This document shows positions 1-5,599 of a DNA stretch of 6,195 nt, piece after piece. Below the pieces are notes generated by a model. The model made no database searches and had not been told where the DNA came from. It was given only the letters and a program-made list of their open reading frames with translations. Within the stretch, counting starts at the first letter, position 1. The number at the start of each line of letters is the position of its first letter. This stretch comes from Pseudopedobacter sp. (GTDB taxonomy: Bacteria; Bacteroidota; Bacteroidia; Sphingobacteriales; Sphingobacteriaceae). Both the position numbers and the translations under genes were made by a program. The DNA is taken from contig JACMNZ010000568.1 in the NCBI GenBank assembly GCA_014378285.1, positions 1-6,195 on the forward strand, written 5' to 3'.

Positions 1-186
1 CCTGCCGATGTGAAACCTTATTTCTTGGATTTAATTAACCATAGAAATCTTTCTAGCCAGGTGGCAGAAGTTTTTCAGGTACATCACGAATCACCTCAAT
101 TATTATTAATTAAAGATGGGGAATGTGTGTTGGATCAATCACACGGAGATATTTCTATTGATGAGGCTTTGGAAGTGATTGCTTAA
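1..186 (+). CDS. ytxJ: YtxJ-family bacillithiol system redox-active protein (3' part only)
   Basis: The reading frame is open from the first base of the window and ends in TAA at 184-186, giving the last 61 residues of a protein whose start lies upstream. The visible part contains 'NHRNLSSQVAEVF' followed by 'VHHESPQLLLIKDGE' and then 'DQSHGDIS'. This matches the C-terminal half of the YtxJ/DUF2847 family: an R-x-x-S stretch, a V-x-H-x-SPQ segment carrying the thioredoxin-fold cis-proline, and a closing SH-x-x-I. The family is a thioredoxin-like cytoplasmic group linked to bacillithiol redox chemistry in Firmicutes and Bacteroidota; its exact reaction is not firmly established. The N-terminal active-site region is outside the window and cannot be judged. 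The next gene starts 42 bp downstream on the same strand. The assignment rests on recognising the motif order and is fairly secure despite the truncation. Confidence 0.8.
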   Translation, partial: PADVKPYFLDLINHRNLSSQVAEVFQVHHESPQLLLIKDGECVLDQSHGDISIDEALEVIA

Positions 187-200
187 TTTTTTATATTAGT

Positions 201-226
201 TCTTTGAAAATTCTACCCTTCAAAGA
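201..226. repeat. 8-bp inverted repeat just before the lipoprotein start
   Basis: TCTTTGAA (201-208) and TTCAAAGA (219-226) are perfect reverse complements separated by 10 bases. The right arm ends two bases before the ATG at 229. The stem is short and AT-rich and has no following T-run, so it is a poor terminator for ytxJ. It could weakly affect initiation of the lipoprotein gene, act as a protein-binding dyad, or be chance in AT-rich DNA. Confidence 0.35.
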
Positions 227-228
227 TT

Positions 229-696
229 ATGAAAAAATTACTAACCCTTATGATGGTGATATGTTATTTATCATCCTGCAAAAAAAGTGACCAAAGAAAA
301 TTTATTGAAGAAATAAGCGGCTCTTATACCATTTCTTCCATTACCTTAACCAAATCAGATTTAGTTACCGATTCAATTACATTTAATAATGCCGGAGAAT
401 TCTTCTTTGACAATTGTAAAATTGACGCAAATAAATCGCGTGGATTTTGTGAGGGTTATTATATTTTCAATAATGAACCTAAATTTAATTTTGGTTATAA
501 TTTAACTAACGAATCGGGTGAAACCAGTTTAAGAATTCAGCTTAATAATTCTCCCACAACTCAACAAGAGTTAAATTTATTAGGCATTTTTAGCTTTGTG
601 GAAAGTGTAGAGAATAAATTGATACTTAATTCAATAAGTTCAGTGAGTATTAACAATACAAAGGTTAAAGTTCGGCTAACTTTAACCCGAAATTAA
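229..696 (+). CDS. small predicted lipoprotein of unknown function
   Basis: The gene encodes 155 residues. The N-terminus has two lysines, a hydrophobic run and a lipobox 'LSSC' at residues 14-17, so Cys17 is the likely lipidated residue after signal peptidase II cleavage. The following 'KKSD' is typical of Bacteroidota lipoproteins. The mature part has 'ISGSYTISSITL' near residues 29-40, then 'FNNAGEFFFDNCK' and 'CEGYYIF'. This alternation of short beta strands, with a G-x-Y start and a later G-Y-Y strand, is reminiscent of lipocalin-like or similar small beta-barrel lipoproteins, but no family is recognised with confidence. Cys63 and Cys74 could form a disulfide. The gene follows ytxJ by 42 bp and is closed by a strong hairpin, so it could be co-transcribed with ytxJ or form its own unit. 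The start is supported by the signal peptide beginning exactly at this ATG; no Shine-Dalgarno sequence is seen, as is usual in this phylum. Confidence 0.75.
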   Translation: MKKLLTLMMVICYLSSCKKSDQRKFIEEISGSYTISSITLTKSDLVTDSITFNNAGEFFFDNCKIDANKSRGFCEGYYIFNNEPKFNFGYNLTNESGETSLRIQLNNSPTTQQELNLLGIFSFVESVENKLILNSISSVSINNTKVKVRLTLTRN

Positions 697-715
697 AAGC
701 AATTCATAATTTAAT

Positions 716-755
716 AATAGTAAAGCTTTCTGTTAATTCAGAAAGCTTTACTATT
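716..755. terminator. perfect 17-bp hairpin, probable bidirectional terminator
   Basis: AATAGTAAAGCTTTCTG (716-732) is the exact reverse complement of CAGAAAGCTTTACTATT (739-755), with the 6-base loop TTAATT. It starts 19 bases after the lipoprotein stop codon. The A-rich left flank and T-containing right edge let it work in either direction, although a long T-tract is absent. Its right end touches the reversed stop codon of the OsmC remnant (755-757), as expected for a terminator once shared by two convergent genes, the lipoprotein gene and an ancestral osmC. Confidence 0.75.
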
Positions 756-823
756 TACCAACCAAAATTAACTGGTCTTTTAATATCAGGATGCAAACTA
801 TAGTGAACTGGAAAAGTTAATAT
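755..823 (-). pseudogene. osmC 3'-end remnant (decayed C-terminal 22 codons)
   Basis: Read on the minus strand, this segment ends in TAA (755-757) and encodes 'LTFPVHYSLHPDIKRPVNFG' plus a final Trp. The intact OsmC of this window ends 'LTCPVHYSLHPDIKRQVDFG' plus Trp. Over 66 aligned bases (755-820 against 5048-5113) I count 54 identities without gaps; of the last 22 residues 18 agree. The codon for the second catalytic cysteine (Cys117 in the intact protein) now encodes Phe. Immediately upstream in frame a TGA stop appears (824-826 on the plus strand) and I can trace no further similarity. The rest of the gene is missing, so this is a non-functional scar. Mismatches spread along the whole stretch indicate an old event or a copy from a diverged relative. 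Nothing suggests it is expressed. Confidence 0.8.
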
Positions 824-873
824 TCATTAAACTATAGAGGTAAAATGAAAGTTAATTTCCTCATTAAACTCTA
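815..873. repeat. short imperfect direct repeats downstream of the osmC remnant
   Basis: AGTTAAT followed two bases later by TCATTAAACT (815-833) recurs as AGTTAAT followed four bases later by TCATTAAACT (850-870). TA is found one base after each copy. The second copy begins 35 bases after the first. The first overlaps the end of the recognisable OsmC similarity. This may be a slippage product or remains of a rearrangement; no binding protein can be named. Confidence 0.45.
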
Positions 874-1023
874 AGTATGTCATAAAATTAAAATATCCGC
901 CCCCACATATAGAAATATTCAAATATAAAATATAATCATATTACAAATAATTAATCTAAAAGATATTTAATTTATTTATTAAAAAATATTTTTATATGTA
1001 AGATACTGATTGTAAATTAGTTA

Positions 1024-1031
1024 TAGGTTTT
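1024..1031 (+). promoter_or_regulatory. weak candidate -7 element for the peptide/GLPGLI/receptor cassette
   Basis: TAGGTTTT matches seven of eight positions of the TAnnTTTG box, counting the free positions. A partner TTG 17-23 bases upstream is not seen; the nearest TTG (1010-1012) is only 11 bases away. The call therefore rests on position and the box alone. Confidence 0.25.
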
Positions 1032-1036
1032 AATCA

Positions 1037-1046
1037 TCTGGCCAGA
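1037..1046. promoter_or_regulatory. perfect 10-bp palindrome TCTGGCCAGA, possible operator
   Basis: TCTGGCCAGA is self-complementary and stands out as a GC-rich island in very AT-rich surroundings. If the candidate -7 box at 1024 is real, the palindrome would cover the first transcribed bases, a position suited to a repressor site. It occurs once, so a regulator-binding role is a guess. Confidence 0.25.
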
Positions 1047-1112
1047 AGAATAGATCAACCTAGCAGAATCCGAAAAGCTTACGAGTAGTAAAAAACATTA
1101 AATTTATAAATC

Positions 1113-1388
1113 ATGAAAAAGATTTTATTATCGGCTATTATGCTGACGGCACTAAGTTTTGCTTCATTTGCGGATGATGTGAAAAAGGAAGATGTTAAAA
1201 ATATAAATGAATCAAGTGATGAAAAAATAACACCCTCAACAGATTCAAAATTTGGTTGTTCCGGAGGACAAACAACATGTGGATTAACTTATATGGTATG
1301 TGATAATGGAGGTGAATGGACAGCACAGGAATCTTGGATTATTTACAGCATTATGAATCAACAGCTTTGTGGCGAAGCACCTAACTAA
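1113..1388 (+). CDS. small secreted peptide with four cysteines, unknown family
   Basis: The product has 91 residues. Residues 1-20 form a clear signal peptide: 'MKK', a hydrophobic core and a small-residue end 'FASFA', with predicted signal peptidase I cleavage before Asp21. There is no lipobox. The next ~27 residues are charged and low in complexity (Lys, Asp, Glu, Ser, Asn), like a leader or linker. The C-terminal ~44 residues are different: they hold Cys49, Cys56, Cys63 and Cys86 (spacing C-x6-C-x6-C-x22-C), Gly-rich stretches 'GCSGGQ' and 'DNGGEW', and two Trp. The even cysteine number suggests two disulfides in the periplasm or outside the cell. The two-part design recalls precursors of exported Cys-rich peptides such as the NVEALA group of Bacteroides, but the NVEALA motif is absent and I do not recognise a family. 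It is first in a cassette with a GLPGLI protein and a receptor-like barrel, and a hairpin follows its stop. Function unknown. Confidence 0.8.
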   Translation: MKKILLSAIMLTALSFASFADDVKKEDVKNINESSDEKITPSTDSKFGCSGGQTTCGLTYMVCDNGGEWTAQESWIIYSIMNQQLCGEAPN

Positions 1389-1395
1389 TTTAAAA

Positions 1396-1427
1396 TATAA
1401 TGAAGCTCTTAAAAGAGCTTCATTATA
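1396..1427 (+). terminator. perfect 15-bp hairpin between the peptide and GLPGLI genes
   Basis: TATAATGAAGCTCTT (1396-1410) and AAGAGCTTCATTATA (1413-1427) are exact reverse complements around a two-base centre; in RNA a six-base loop TTAAAA is likely. It begins eight bases after the peptide stop codon. No T-tract follows, so it is better read as a leaky terminator, RNA-processing site or 3'-stabilising hairpin than as a full stop to transcription. Such a structure would raise the yield of the first gene over the following two, a common arrangement when a small product is needed in excess. Confidence 0.6.
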
Positions 1428-1444
1428 AACAAAACCGACCTATC

Positions 1445-2260
1445 ATGAAAAAAATAATTTATAACACTTTAATATTAAATTTAATTTTAATTAATTGTTA
1501 TTCTCAAAGTTTAAGTTTTGCTAAATCAAAATATGTGTTAACACACCATTATGATAGTTTAAATTTTTCCAATATTCAAGAAGAAAGTTTTATTTTAATA
1601 TTAAGTGAAAAACATTCTTTATTTAAAAGTTTAGATAAAGAAATTGTTGACTCCATCATGAAAAGCAACTACAATAAGACTGGGATAATGATGCCAGTTA
1701 CAGATAAAAAATTTACTAACGAAAAAATATTATTCGATTTTTCTTCTAACGAAATGGTAACCACCACACTTAAAACAGTAGGTAATTTCAAGACAAAAAG
1801 AACTTTCCCTGAGATAAATTGGGATATTAAAAATATTAGTAGAAAAATTATGGGTTTTGACTGTCAACAAGCAATTTGTGAGTATCATGGAAGAAAATTT
1901 TCAGTCTGGTTTACAAACGAGATACCAATTAAAGCTGGACCATGGAAATTAGTAGGCTTGCCTGGTTTAATTATTGAAGCGGAAGATGAGACTAAAAGTA
2001 TTCAATTTAAATTAATTTCATTTGAATTATCCGATAAAGATAAAATCAATATTGATTTGAGTGAAGAGGAAATATCTTGGCCAGAATATCTGAGATTAGC
2101 AAAATTTATGCAAGATGATCCGCATGCATTTATGGAACAACGTCTTGGCAAAAAGTTCACCGTAACCCCACCGATGGAACCAATGAAAAGGAATCCATTG
2201 TTACCTAGTCAACGAATAAATTTTCCTTTAGAAGCTTTGGAATATTATACCCAGCAATAG
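1445..2260 (+). CDS. GLPGLI family exported protein
   Basis: From the ATG at 1445 the product has 271 residues. Its N-terminus is a signal peptide with 'MKK', a long Leu/Ile core and a likely cleavage after 'CYSQS'. An in-frame ATG at 1400 would add 15 residues, but these come from the intergenic hairpin and would spoil the signal peptide, so 1445 is preferred. The defining family block is clear: 'INWDI' near residues 124-128, 'GFDCQQAIC' (Cys140, Cys145), 'GRKFSVWFTNEIPI', then 'GPWKLVGLPGLI' with the name motif at 171-176. The C-terminus 'NFPLEALE' resembles the family's usual ending. GLPGLI proteins are almost confined to Bacteroidota and their biochemical role is unknown. They are often encoded beside outer-membrane proteins with a CarboxypepD_reg-like domain, as here, where the stop is five bases from the next start. 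The first half is markedly AT-rich (1561-1620 has 10 G/C of 60). Family assignment is firm; function is open. Confidence 0.92.
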   Translation: MKKIIYNTLILNLILINCYSQSLSFAKSKYVLTHHYDSLNFSNIQEESFILILSEKHSLFKSLDKEIVDSIMKSNYNKTGIMMPVTDKKFTNEKILFDFSSNEMVTTTLKTVGNFKTKRTFPEINWDIKNISRKIMGFDCQQAICEYHGRKFSVWFTNEIPIKAGPWKLVGLPGLIIEAEDETKSIQFKLISFELSDKDKINIDLSEEEISWPEYLRLAKFMQDDPHAFMEQRLGKKFTVTPPMEPMKRNPLLPSQRINFPLEALEYYTQQ

Positions 2261-2265
2261 GTAAA

Positions 2266-4956
2266 ATGAAAAGCTTCTTTTATTGTAAAATAGTTTTATT
2301 TTTTATTATTATCACACTATCCCTGAACCAAAAAGCCTTAACTCAGGAAAAAGTCAGAATATACGGTAAAGTAATTGACTCTAAAAACTTTAAAATAACT
2401 GGTATTTCAGTACTATTACTTTATAAAGTAGATTCTTCTATTGTCAATTTTACTGAAACTGATAAAGAAGGAAAGTATTTGTTTAATATCGACAATCCTA
2501 ATCTGTATCTATTAAAAGTAAATTCACTAGGTTATAGGTCGCAGATCATTATTCTTAAACCTAAGCAAACCGAATACAATTTTATCTTAGAAGAAAGCCA
2601 GCTTCAATTAAAGGAAGTGATTGTAAAAAACAAACAACCTGTGGTGAAGATGAGCGGAGATACCACCACCTACTTGGCTGATGATTTTGCTTCGCCACAA
2701 GACCGTACCATTGGGGATGTATTAAAAAAAATACCAGGTATTACAGTTGCAGAAAACGGGCAGATTAAATTTAATGGGCAAAATGTGGGTAAGCTTTATT
2801 TAGATGGTGATGATCTGTTGGAAAGTAAATATAATCTCGCCACCAGAACCTTGCCTAACAACATTGTAAACCAGATACAAGTATTGGAAAACCACCAAAG
2901 TATTAAAGCTTTAGAAGGTAAAGTTTTTAGTGATGCCGTGGATATCAACCTAACTTTTAAGGACGAAGCAAAATTAAAGCTTTTCGGCCAAGCAGATTTG
3001 GGCGGTGGCTTGCCTGCCATTTATGAGGAGGAAGCTAATTTAATCTCACTAAAAAATAACTATAAAGCCATCCATACGTTCAAAGCCAATAACTCGGCTA
3101 ATGCTTTAGAGAATGATGTACTTTCTCTTAATCAACTACAGGAAATAGCAAAAAAAGGCTACCAATCCATAAATGCTCAACTTACGACTGGTACAGGCAG
3201 CAGCCCGCCTTTAGATCAAAACAGGTATTTGTTTAACCATTCAAGTTTATTGAATAGTGCAAACCTTTGGAAACTTAAAAATGAAGTACAGCTAAAGTCA
3301 AAAGTTTATTATAATTACGACAAGCAAAAACAACGATATTTTAACCAAACAAAGATTTTGCTACCCAATGAAGTCATCAATTATCAAGAACAACAGAACA
3401 ATCAAATTCTTCCGCAAAATTTTTATGCGGATTTAATCCTTTTTGAAAATAAGGCAACCTATTACCTAAACAATAAATTATCTTTTGAATATGAAAACAG
3501 GAAAGAGGACGCTTCATTACTAGCCAATAATTTCCAAAGAGTCCAAAATCACCAATATCAATCTAAATCCTTTTCCAATGAATTAGATTTAATAAAATCT
3601 CCAAAAGGGAAAACTATCAAACAATACTATTCCTTTATCAGTTACCAATCTCAGCCAGAAAACCTCGCAATTGATAGCGCAAGTTACCCTTCGGTTTTTT
3701 TAACTGCCGATGTTTTAAAAAATATTAATCAGGATATTCAAATCCCTACATTTTTCACTAACAATTATTTATCAGTACAAAAAGGCAAAGGTGGTTTCAA
3801 CCAATCTTATAAATTAGGTTTCTTGGCAAACCTTCAAGAGTATAATTCAACTTTGAGTGCAATTGACAAAAATAATGAAACACTTTATCCCGATTCATCT
3901 GACAATAATTTAAGCTGGAAAGAATACAAGTTGTATTTGGAGCCAAATTATGAATGGAAAAAAGGTAATTTCAGACTCATTGCCAAAATTCCTACAAAGT
4001 ATCAAATCATTCATTCATTTGATGATATTTATTCTTCGAAAATTAACGACAAAAGACTTTTAATAAACCAAAATATTAGTCTACGGTATAACAAAGAGAA
4101 AGGAATTTCTAGCTCCATCTATTACATTAAAACAGCATCAGCTGGAAATATTCTTCAATCTTACTCAGGTTTAGTCTTAAATGATTACCGTTCTTATGCT
4201 CAGAATAATGAAATTCTAGGAACTTCCAAAAGATTTAATACTGGTGCTTTTTTAAGTTATAGGAATCCTGTAAAGATATTTTTTGTTAATCTTACTGCAT
4301 ATTATCAAGAGAATGTTTCTAACAACATTGCTTACCAGGTTATAGATAAGAATTTATCTTATTCAGAAAGGATATTATTGGACAATACCTCTTCTTCCTT
4401 AAATTTTAATACTGATGTGAGTAAATATCTTTTTAATATAAGGTCTTCTATCACCTTATCCTACGCAAACCAATCTGCGTTAAGCAATCAATTTTCAAAT
4501 AACCAGCTTTATCAGTTTAGCAATTCTTCACAAAGTTTAAGTTTGAGGTGGAATGGTAGAATTGGCGAAAAACTGAGATATGATTATGACCTCAGTTATC
4601 AGACTTATTTAAGTAAACCCAAACAATATTCAAATTCACTGAACTCTTTTAAAATGAATAATACGAGACAAAAGTTAGTTCTAGAATATGACGTCAAAGA
4701 GAATTTATTCATAAAAACAAGTTTCTCTATATTAAAAAATAAAAATAATTATGGATTAAACAGCAATTATGCCTTTTGGGATTTTGCTTTGAGATATAAG
4801 TTAAGCAAGCAGAGAATAGATTTTTCTTTGGATATAAGAAACCTTACAAACATTAAAAATTTTGAGACGGCTACTATCAATCAAAATATACAAAACAATA
4901 TTTCATACCCTTTACAAGGAAGGATGATCATTTTTAAAACCCAGTTTACCTTTTAG
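2266..4956 (+). CDS. CarboxypepD_reg-like TonB-receptor-like outer-membrane beta-barrel protein
   Basis: The product has 896 residues. Residues 1-26 form a signal peptide ending 'ALTQ'. Residues ~29-108 are a CarboxypepD_reg-like/Cna-B beta-sandwich: 'IYGKVIDSKNFKITGISVLL', 'TDKEGKYLF' and 'LLKVNSLGYRSQ' give the usual G-x-V/D, D-x-x-G-x-Y and GY signatures. Residues ~112-235 resemble a receptor plug: 'LKEVIVKN', 'TIGDVLKKIPGITVAENGQI', 'GKLYLDGDDLL', 'NQIQVLENH'. The remainder is rich in alternating aromatic and polar residues typical of a transmembrane beta-barrel, and the C-terminus 'FKTQFTF' ends in Phe as expected of a beta-signal. No separate TonB box is evident ahead of the N-terminal domain. 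The family is commonly annotated as outer-membrane receptor or TonB-dependent receptor and is often paired with GLPGLI proteins. With a five-base gap from that gene, co-translation is likely. The ligand is unknown; it could move or bind the Cys-rich peptide of this cassette or its cargo. Confidence 0.88.
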   Translation: MKSFFYCKIVLFFIIITLSLNQKALTQEKVRIYGKVIDSKNFKITGISVLLLYKVDSSIVNFTETDKEGKYLFNIDNPNLYLLKVNSLGYRSQIIILKPKQTEYNFILEESQLQLKEVIVKNKQPVVKMSGDTTTYLADDFASPQDRTIGDVLKKIPGITVAENGQIKFNGQNVGKLYLDGDDLLESKYNLATRTLPNNIVNQIQVLENHQSIKALEGKVFSDAVDINLTFKDEAKLKLFGQADLGGGLPAIYEEEANLISLKNNYKAIHTFKANNSANALENDVLSLNQLQEIAKKGYQSINAQLTTGTGSSPPLDQNRYLFNHSSLLNSANLWKLKNEVQLKSKVYYNYDKQKQRYFNQTKILLPNEVINYQEQQNNQILPQNFYADLILFENKATYYLNNKLSFEYENRKEDASLLANNFQRVQNHQYQSKSFSNELDLIKSPKGKTIKQYYSFISYQSQPENLAIDSASYPSVFLTADVLKNINQDIQIPTFFTNNYLSVQKGKGGFNQSYKLGFLANLQEYNSTLSAIDKNNETLYPDSSDNNLSWKEYKLYLEPNYEWKKGNFRLIAKIPTKYQIIHSFDDIYSSKINDKRLLINQNISLRYNKEKGISSSIYYIKTASAGNILQSYSGLVLNDYRSYAQNNEILGTSKRFNTGAFLSYRNPVKIFFVNLTAYYQENVSNNIAYQVIDKNLSYSERILLDNTSSSLNFNTDVSKYLFNIRSSITLSYANQSALSNQFSNNQLYQFSNSSQSLSLRWNGRIGEKLRYDYDLSYQTYLSKPKQYSNSLNSFKMNNTRQKLVLEYDVKENLFIKTSFSILKNKNNYGLNSNYAFWDFALRYKLSKQRIDFSLDIRNLTNIKNFETATINQNIQNNISYPLQGRMIIFKTQFTF

Positions 4957-4965
4957 TTAAATTTT

Positions 4966-5040
4966 GCGTTAACGATAGCAGCAGATACCTGCCTGTGGCT
5001 AATGCCTTGTGTTGTATAAGCGGATAGCGTGTTAAAACGC
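4966..5040. repeat. GC-rich intergenic segment with imperfect dyad symmetry
   Basis: The segment between the barrel gene and osmC has 29 G/C of 60 at 4981-5040, against 18 of 60 for a typical stretch of the barrel gene (3901-3960). Outer arms GCGTTAAC (4966-4973) and GTTAAAACGC (5031-5040) are near reverse complements. Inside them, 4974-4988 and 5014-5028 can pair at 10 of 15 positions, leaving a central loop of about 25 bases. It also contains the palindrome CGTTAACG (4967-4974) and a small GCGT/ACGC stem (5027-5040). It may act as a terminator region for the two convergent genes, be a dispersed repeat, or be a recombination scar. No protein is encoded and no known element is recognised. Confidence 0.4.
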
Positions 5041-5047
5041 CTCAAAA

Positions 5048-5455
5048 TTACCAGCCAAAATCTACTTGTCTTTTAATATCTGGGTGTAAGCTATAATGTA
5101 CAGGACAAGTTAAAGCCGCATGTTCTAAAATTTTCTTTTGTTTGTCAGAATACTCCTTTTTTTTAGGGAAAGAGAAGTTCACATGAATCTCAGCCACTCT
5201 GCGTGGTTCTGCTGCCATAACTTTAGTGACTTCGGCAGTAGTGCGGTCCATATCAATTTCATGCGTACGAGCGGCAATACCCATAATGGTGAGCATACAA
5301 TTAGCAAAAGAGGTAGCCAATAAATCAGTCGGCGAAAAAGCAGCTCCCTTCCCTTGGTTATCCAATGGTGCATCAGTAATGATTTCTGTATCCGATTGTA
5401 TGTGTATTGCTTGTGTTCTTAAACCTCCTAAATAGGTTACTTTTGAAGTGGCCAT
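5048..5455 (-). CDS. osmC: OsmC family peroxiredoxin-like protein
   Basis: The gene encodes 135 residues of a cytoplasmic OsmC/Ohr-superfamily protein, a group that reduces organic hydroperoxides with a pair of cysteines. The first reactive cysteine is Cys53 in 'FSPTDLLATSFANCM', with the usual P-x-x-L-L-x-x-x-x-x-x-C layout; the second is Cys117 in 'LTCPVHYSL'. Length is normal for the family. The C-P-V-H pattern and the C-terminus 'HPDIKRQVDFGW' are more like the general OsmC/YhfA-type group than Ohr proper, so the symbol is family level. The ATG at 5453-5455 gives a natural N-terminus 'MATSKVTYLGG', and no better start lies upstream. It is transcribed away from lipA and towards the barrel gene. 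The composition (24 G/C of 60 at 5281-5340) is closer to lipA than to the cassette. A decayed copy of its last 22 codons lies at 755-823, on the other side of the cassette. Confidence 0.9.
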   Translation of the reverse strand: MATSKVTYLGGLRTQAIHIQSDTEIITDAPLDNQGKGAAFSPTDLLATSFANCMLTIMGIAARTHEIDMDRTTAEVTKVMAAEPRRVAEIHVNFSFPKKKEYSDKQKKILEHAALTCPVHYSLHPDIKRQVDFGW

Positions 5456-5471
5456 AATTTTAAATTGAAAT

Positions 5472-5479
5472 CAAATCTA
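5472..5479 (-). promoter_or_regulatory. candidate -7 promoter element for osmC
   Basis: On the minus strand the bases read TAGATTTG, an exact match to the Bacteroidota TAnnTTTG -7 box, 16 bases before the osmC start codon. Transcription would begin roughly 10 bases upstream of the ATG. No clear TTG partner is found 17-23 bases further upstream, so the promoter is incomplete. Confidence 0.4.
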
Positions 5480-5562
5480 AAAATATTATAGAAATGATAG
5501 ATGATTTAGTGTTGAATTTCAAATTTAGCAAATGTCAAAAAACAAATAGAAGACTTTGTAAG

Positions 5563-5595
5563 TTGGTGCATTGACAAAAACAATTAATACATTTG
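5563..5595 (+). promoter_or_regulatory. candidate lipA promoter (TTG-N22-TAnnTTTG)
   Basis: TTG at 5563-5565 is followed after 22 bases by TACATTTG at 5588-5595, an exact TAnnTTTG box. The spacing is inside the 17-23 range described for Flavobacterium promoters. Only four bases separate the box from the ATG at 5600, so transcription from it would start at or very near the start codon and give a leaderless or almost leaderless message. If so, either lipA is leaderless, or initiation uses the Met12 codon at 5633, or this box is fortuitous and the true promoter lies further upstream. Confidence 0.45.
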
Positions 5596-5599
5596 TGAT

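Larger units (their letters stand above)
824..1112. other. AT-rich noncoding region and leader upstream of the peptide cassette
   Basis: No credible gene is present; the longest ATG-started frames are a handful of codons (for example nine codons at 845). Composition is extreme: 901-960 has 10 G/C out of 60 and 961-1020 has 7 out of 60. A -7-like box TAGGTTTT lies at 1024-1031, one base off the Bacteroidota TAnnTTTG pattern, but I see no TTG at the usual distance upstream, so the promoter call is weak. Thirteen bases after the start of that box is a perfect 10-bp palindrome (1037-1046). The cassette promoter most likely lies between about 990 and 1035, leaving a leader of roughly 70-80 bases before the ATG at 1113. 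No known riboswitch or leader RNA is recognised. Confidence 0.5.

Noticed and set aside
845..874. Nine-codon ATG frame after a GAGG-like sequence
   Set aside because: Too short, with no signal or conserved feature; Bacteroidota rarely rely on Shine-Dalgarno sequences.
1400..1444. Upstream in-frame ATG extending the GLPGLI protein by 15 residues
   Set aside because: The extension is encoded by the perfect intergenic hairpin and places polar residues ahead of a complete signal peptide that starts at 1445.
1445..1510. GLPGLI protein as a lipoprotein via 'LINC'
   Set aside because: Asn before the Cys is not a normal lipobox residue, and an ordinary signal peptidase I site ('CYSQS') follows directly.
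2796..3020. Minus-strand 74-codon open frame
   Set aside because: It lies entirely within the plug-like region of the receptor gene, has no recognisable features, and the plus-strand frame is clearly the coding one.
4966..5040. Calling this segment a definite integron attC site
   Set aside because: The core sites deviate from consensus, the arms pair imperfectly, and no integrase or cassette array is visible. It is kept only as something to test.
755..5113. Reading the duplicated osmC 3' end as transposon terminal repeats or a target-site duplication
   Set aside because: The repeats are direct, 66 bases long, imperfect and coding in origin, and no transposase is present between them.
5138..5435. 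Three open frames overlapping osmC (5138-5323 +, 5226-5435 +, 5179-5373 -)
   Set aside because: All overlap the OsmC-coding frame, which carries both catalytic cysteines; these are by-products of its codon pattern.
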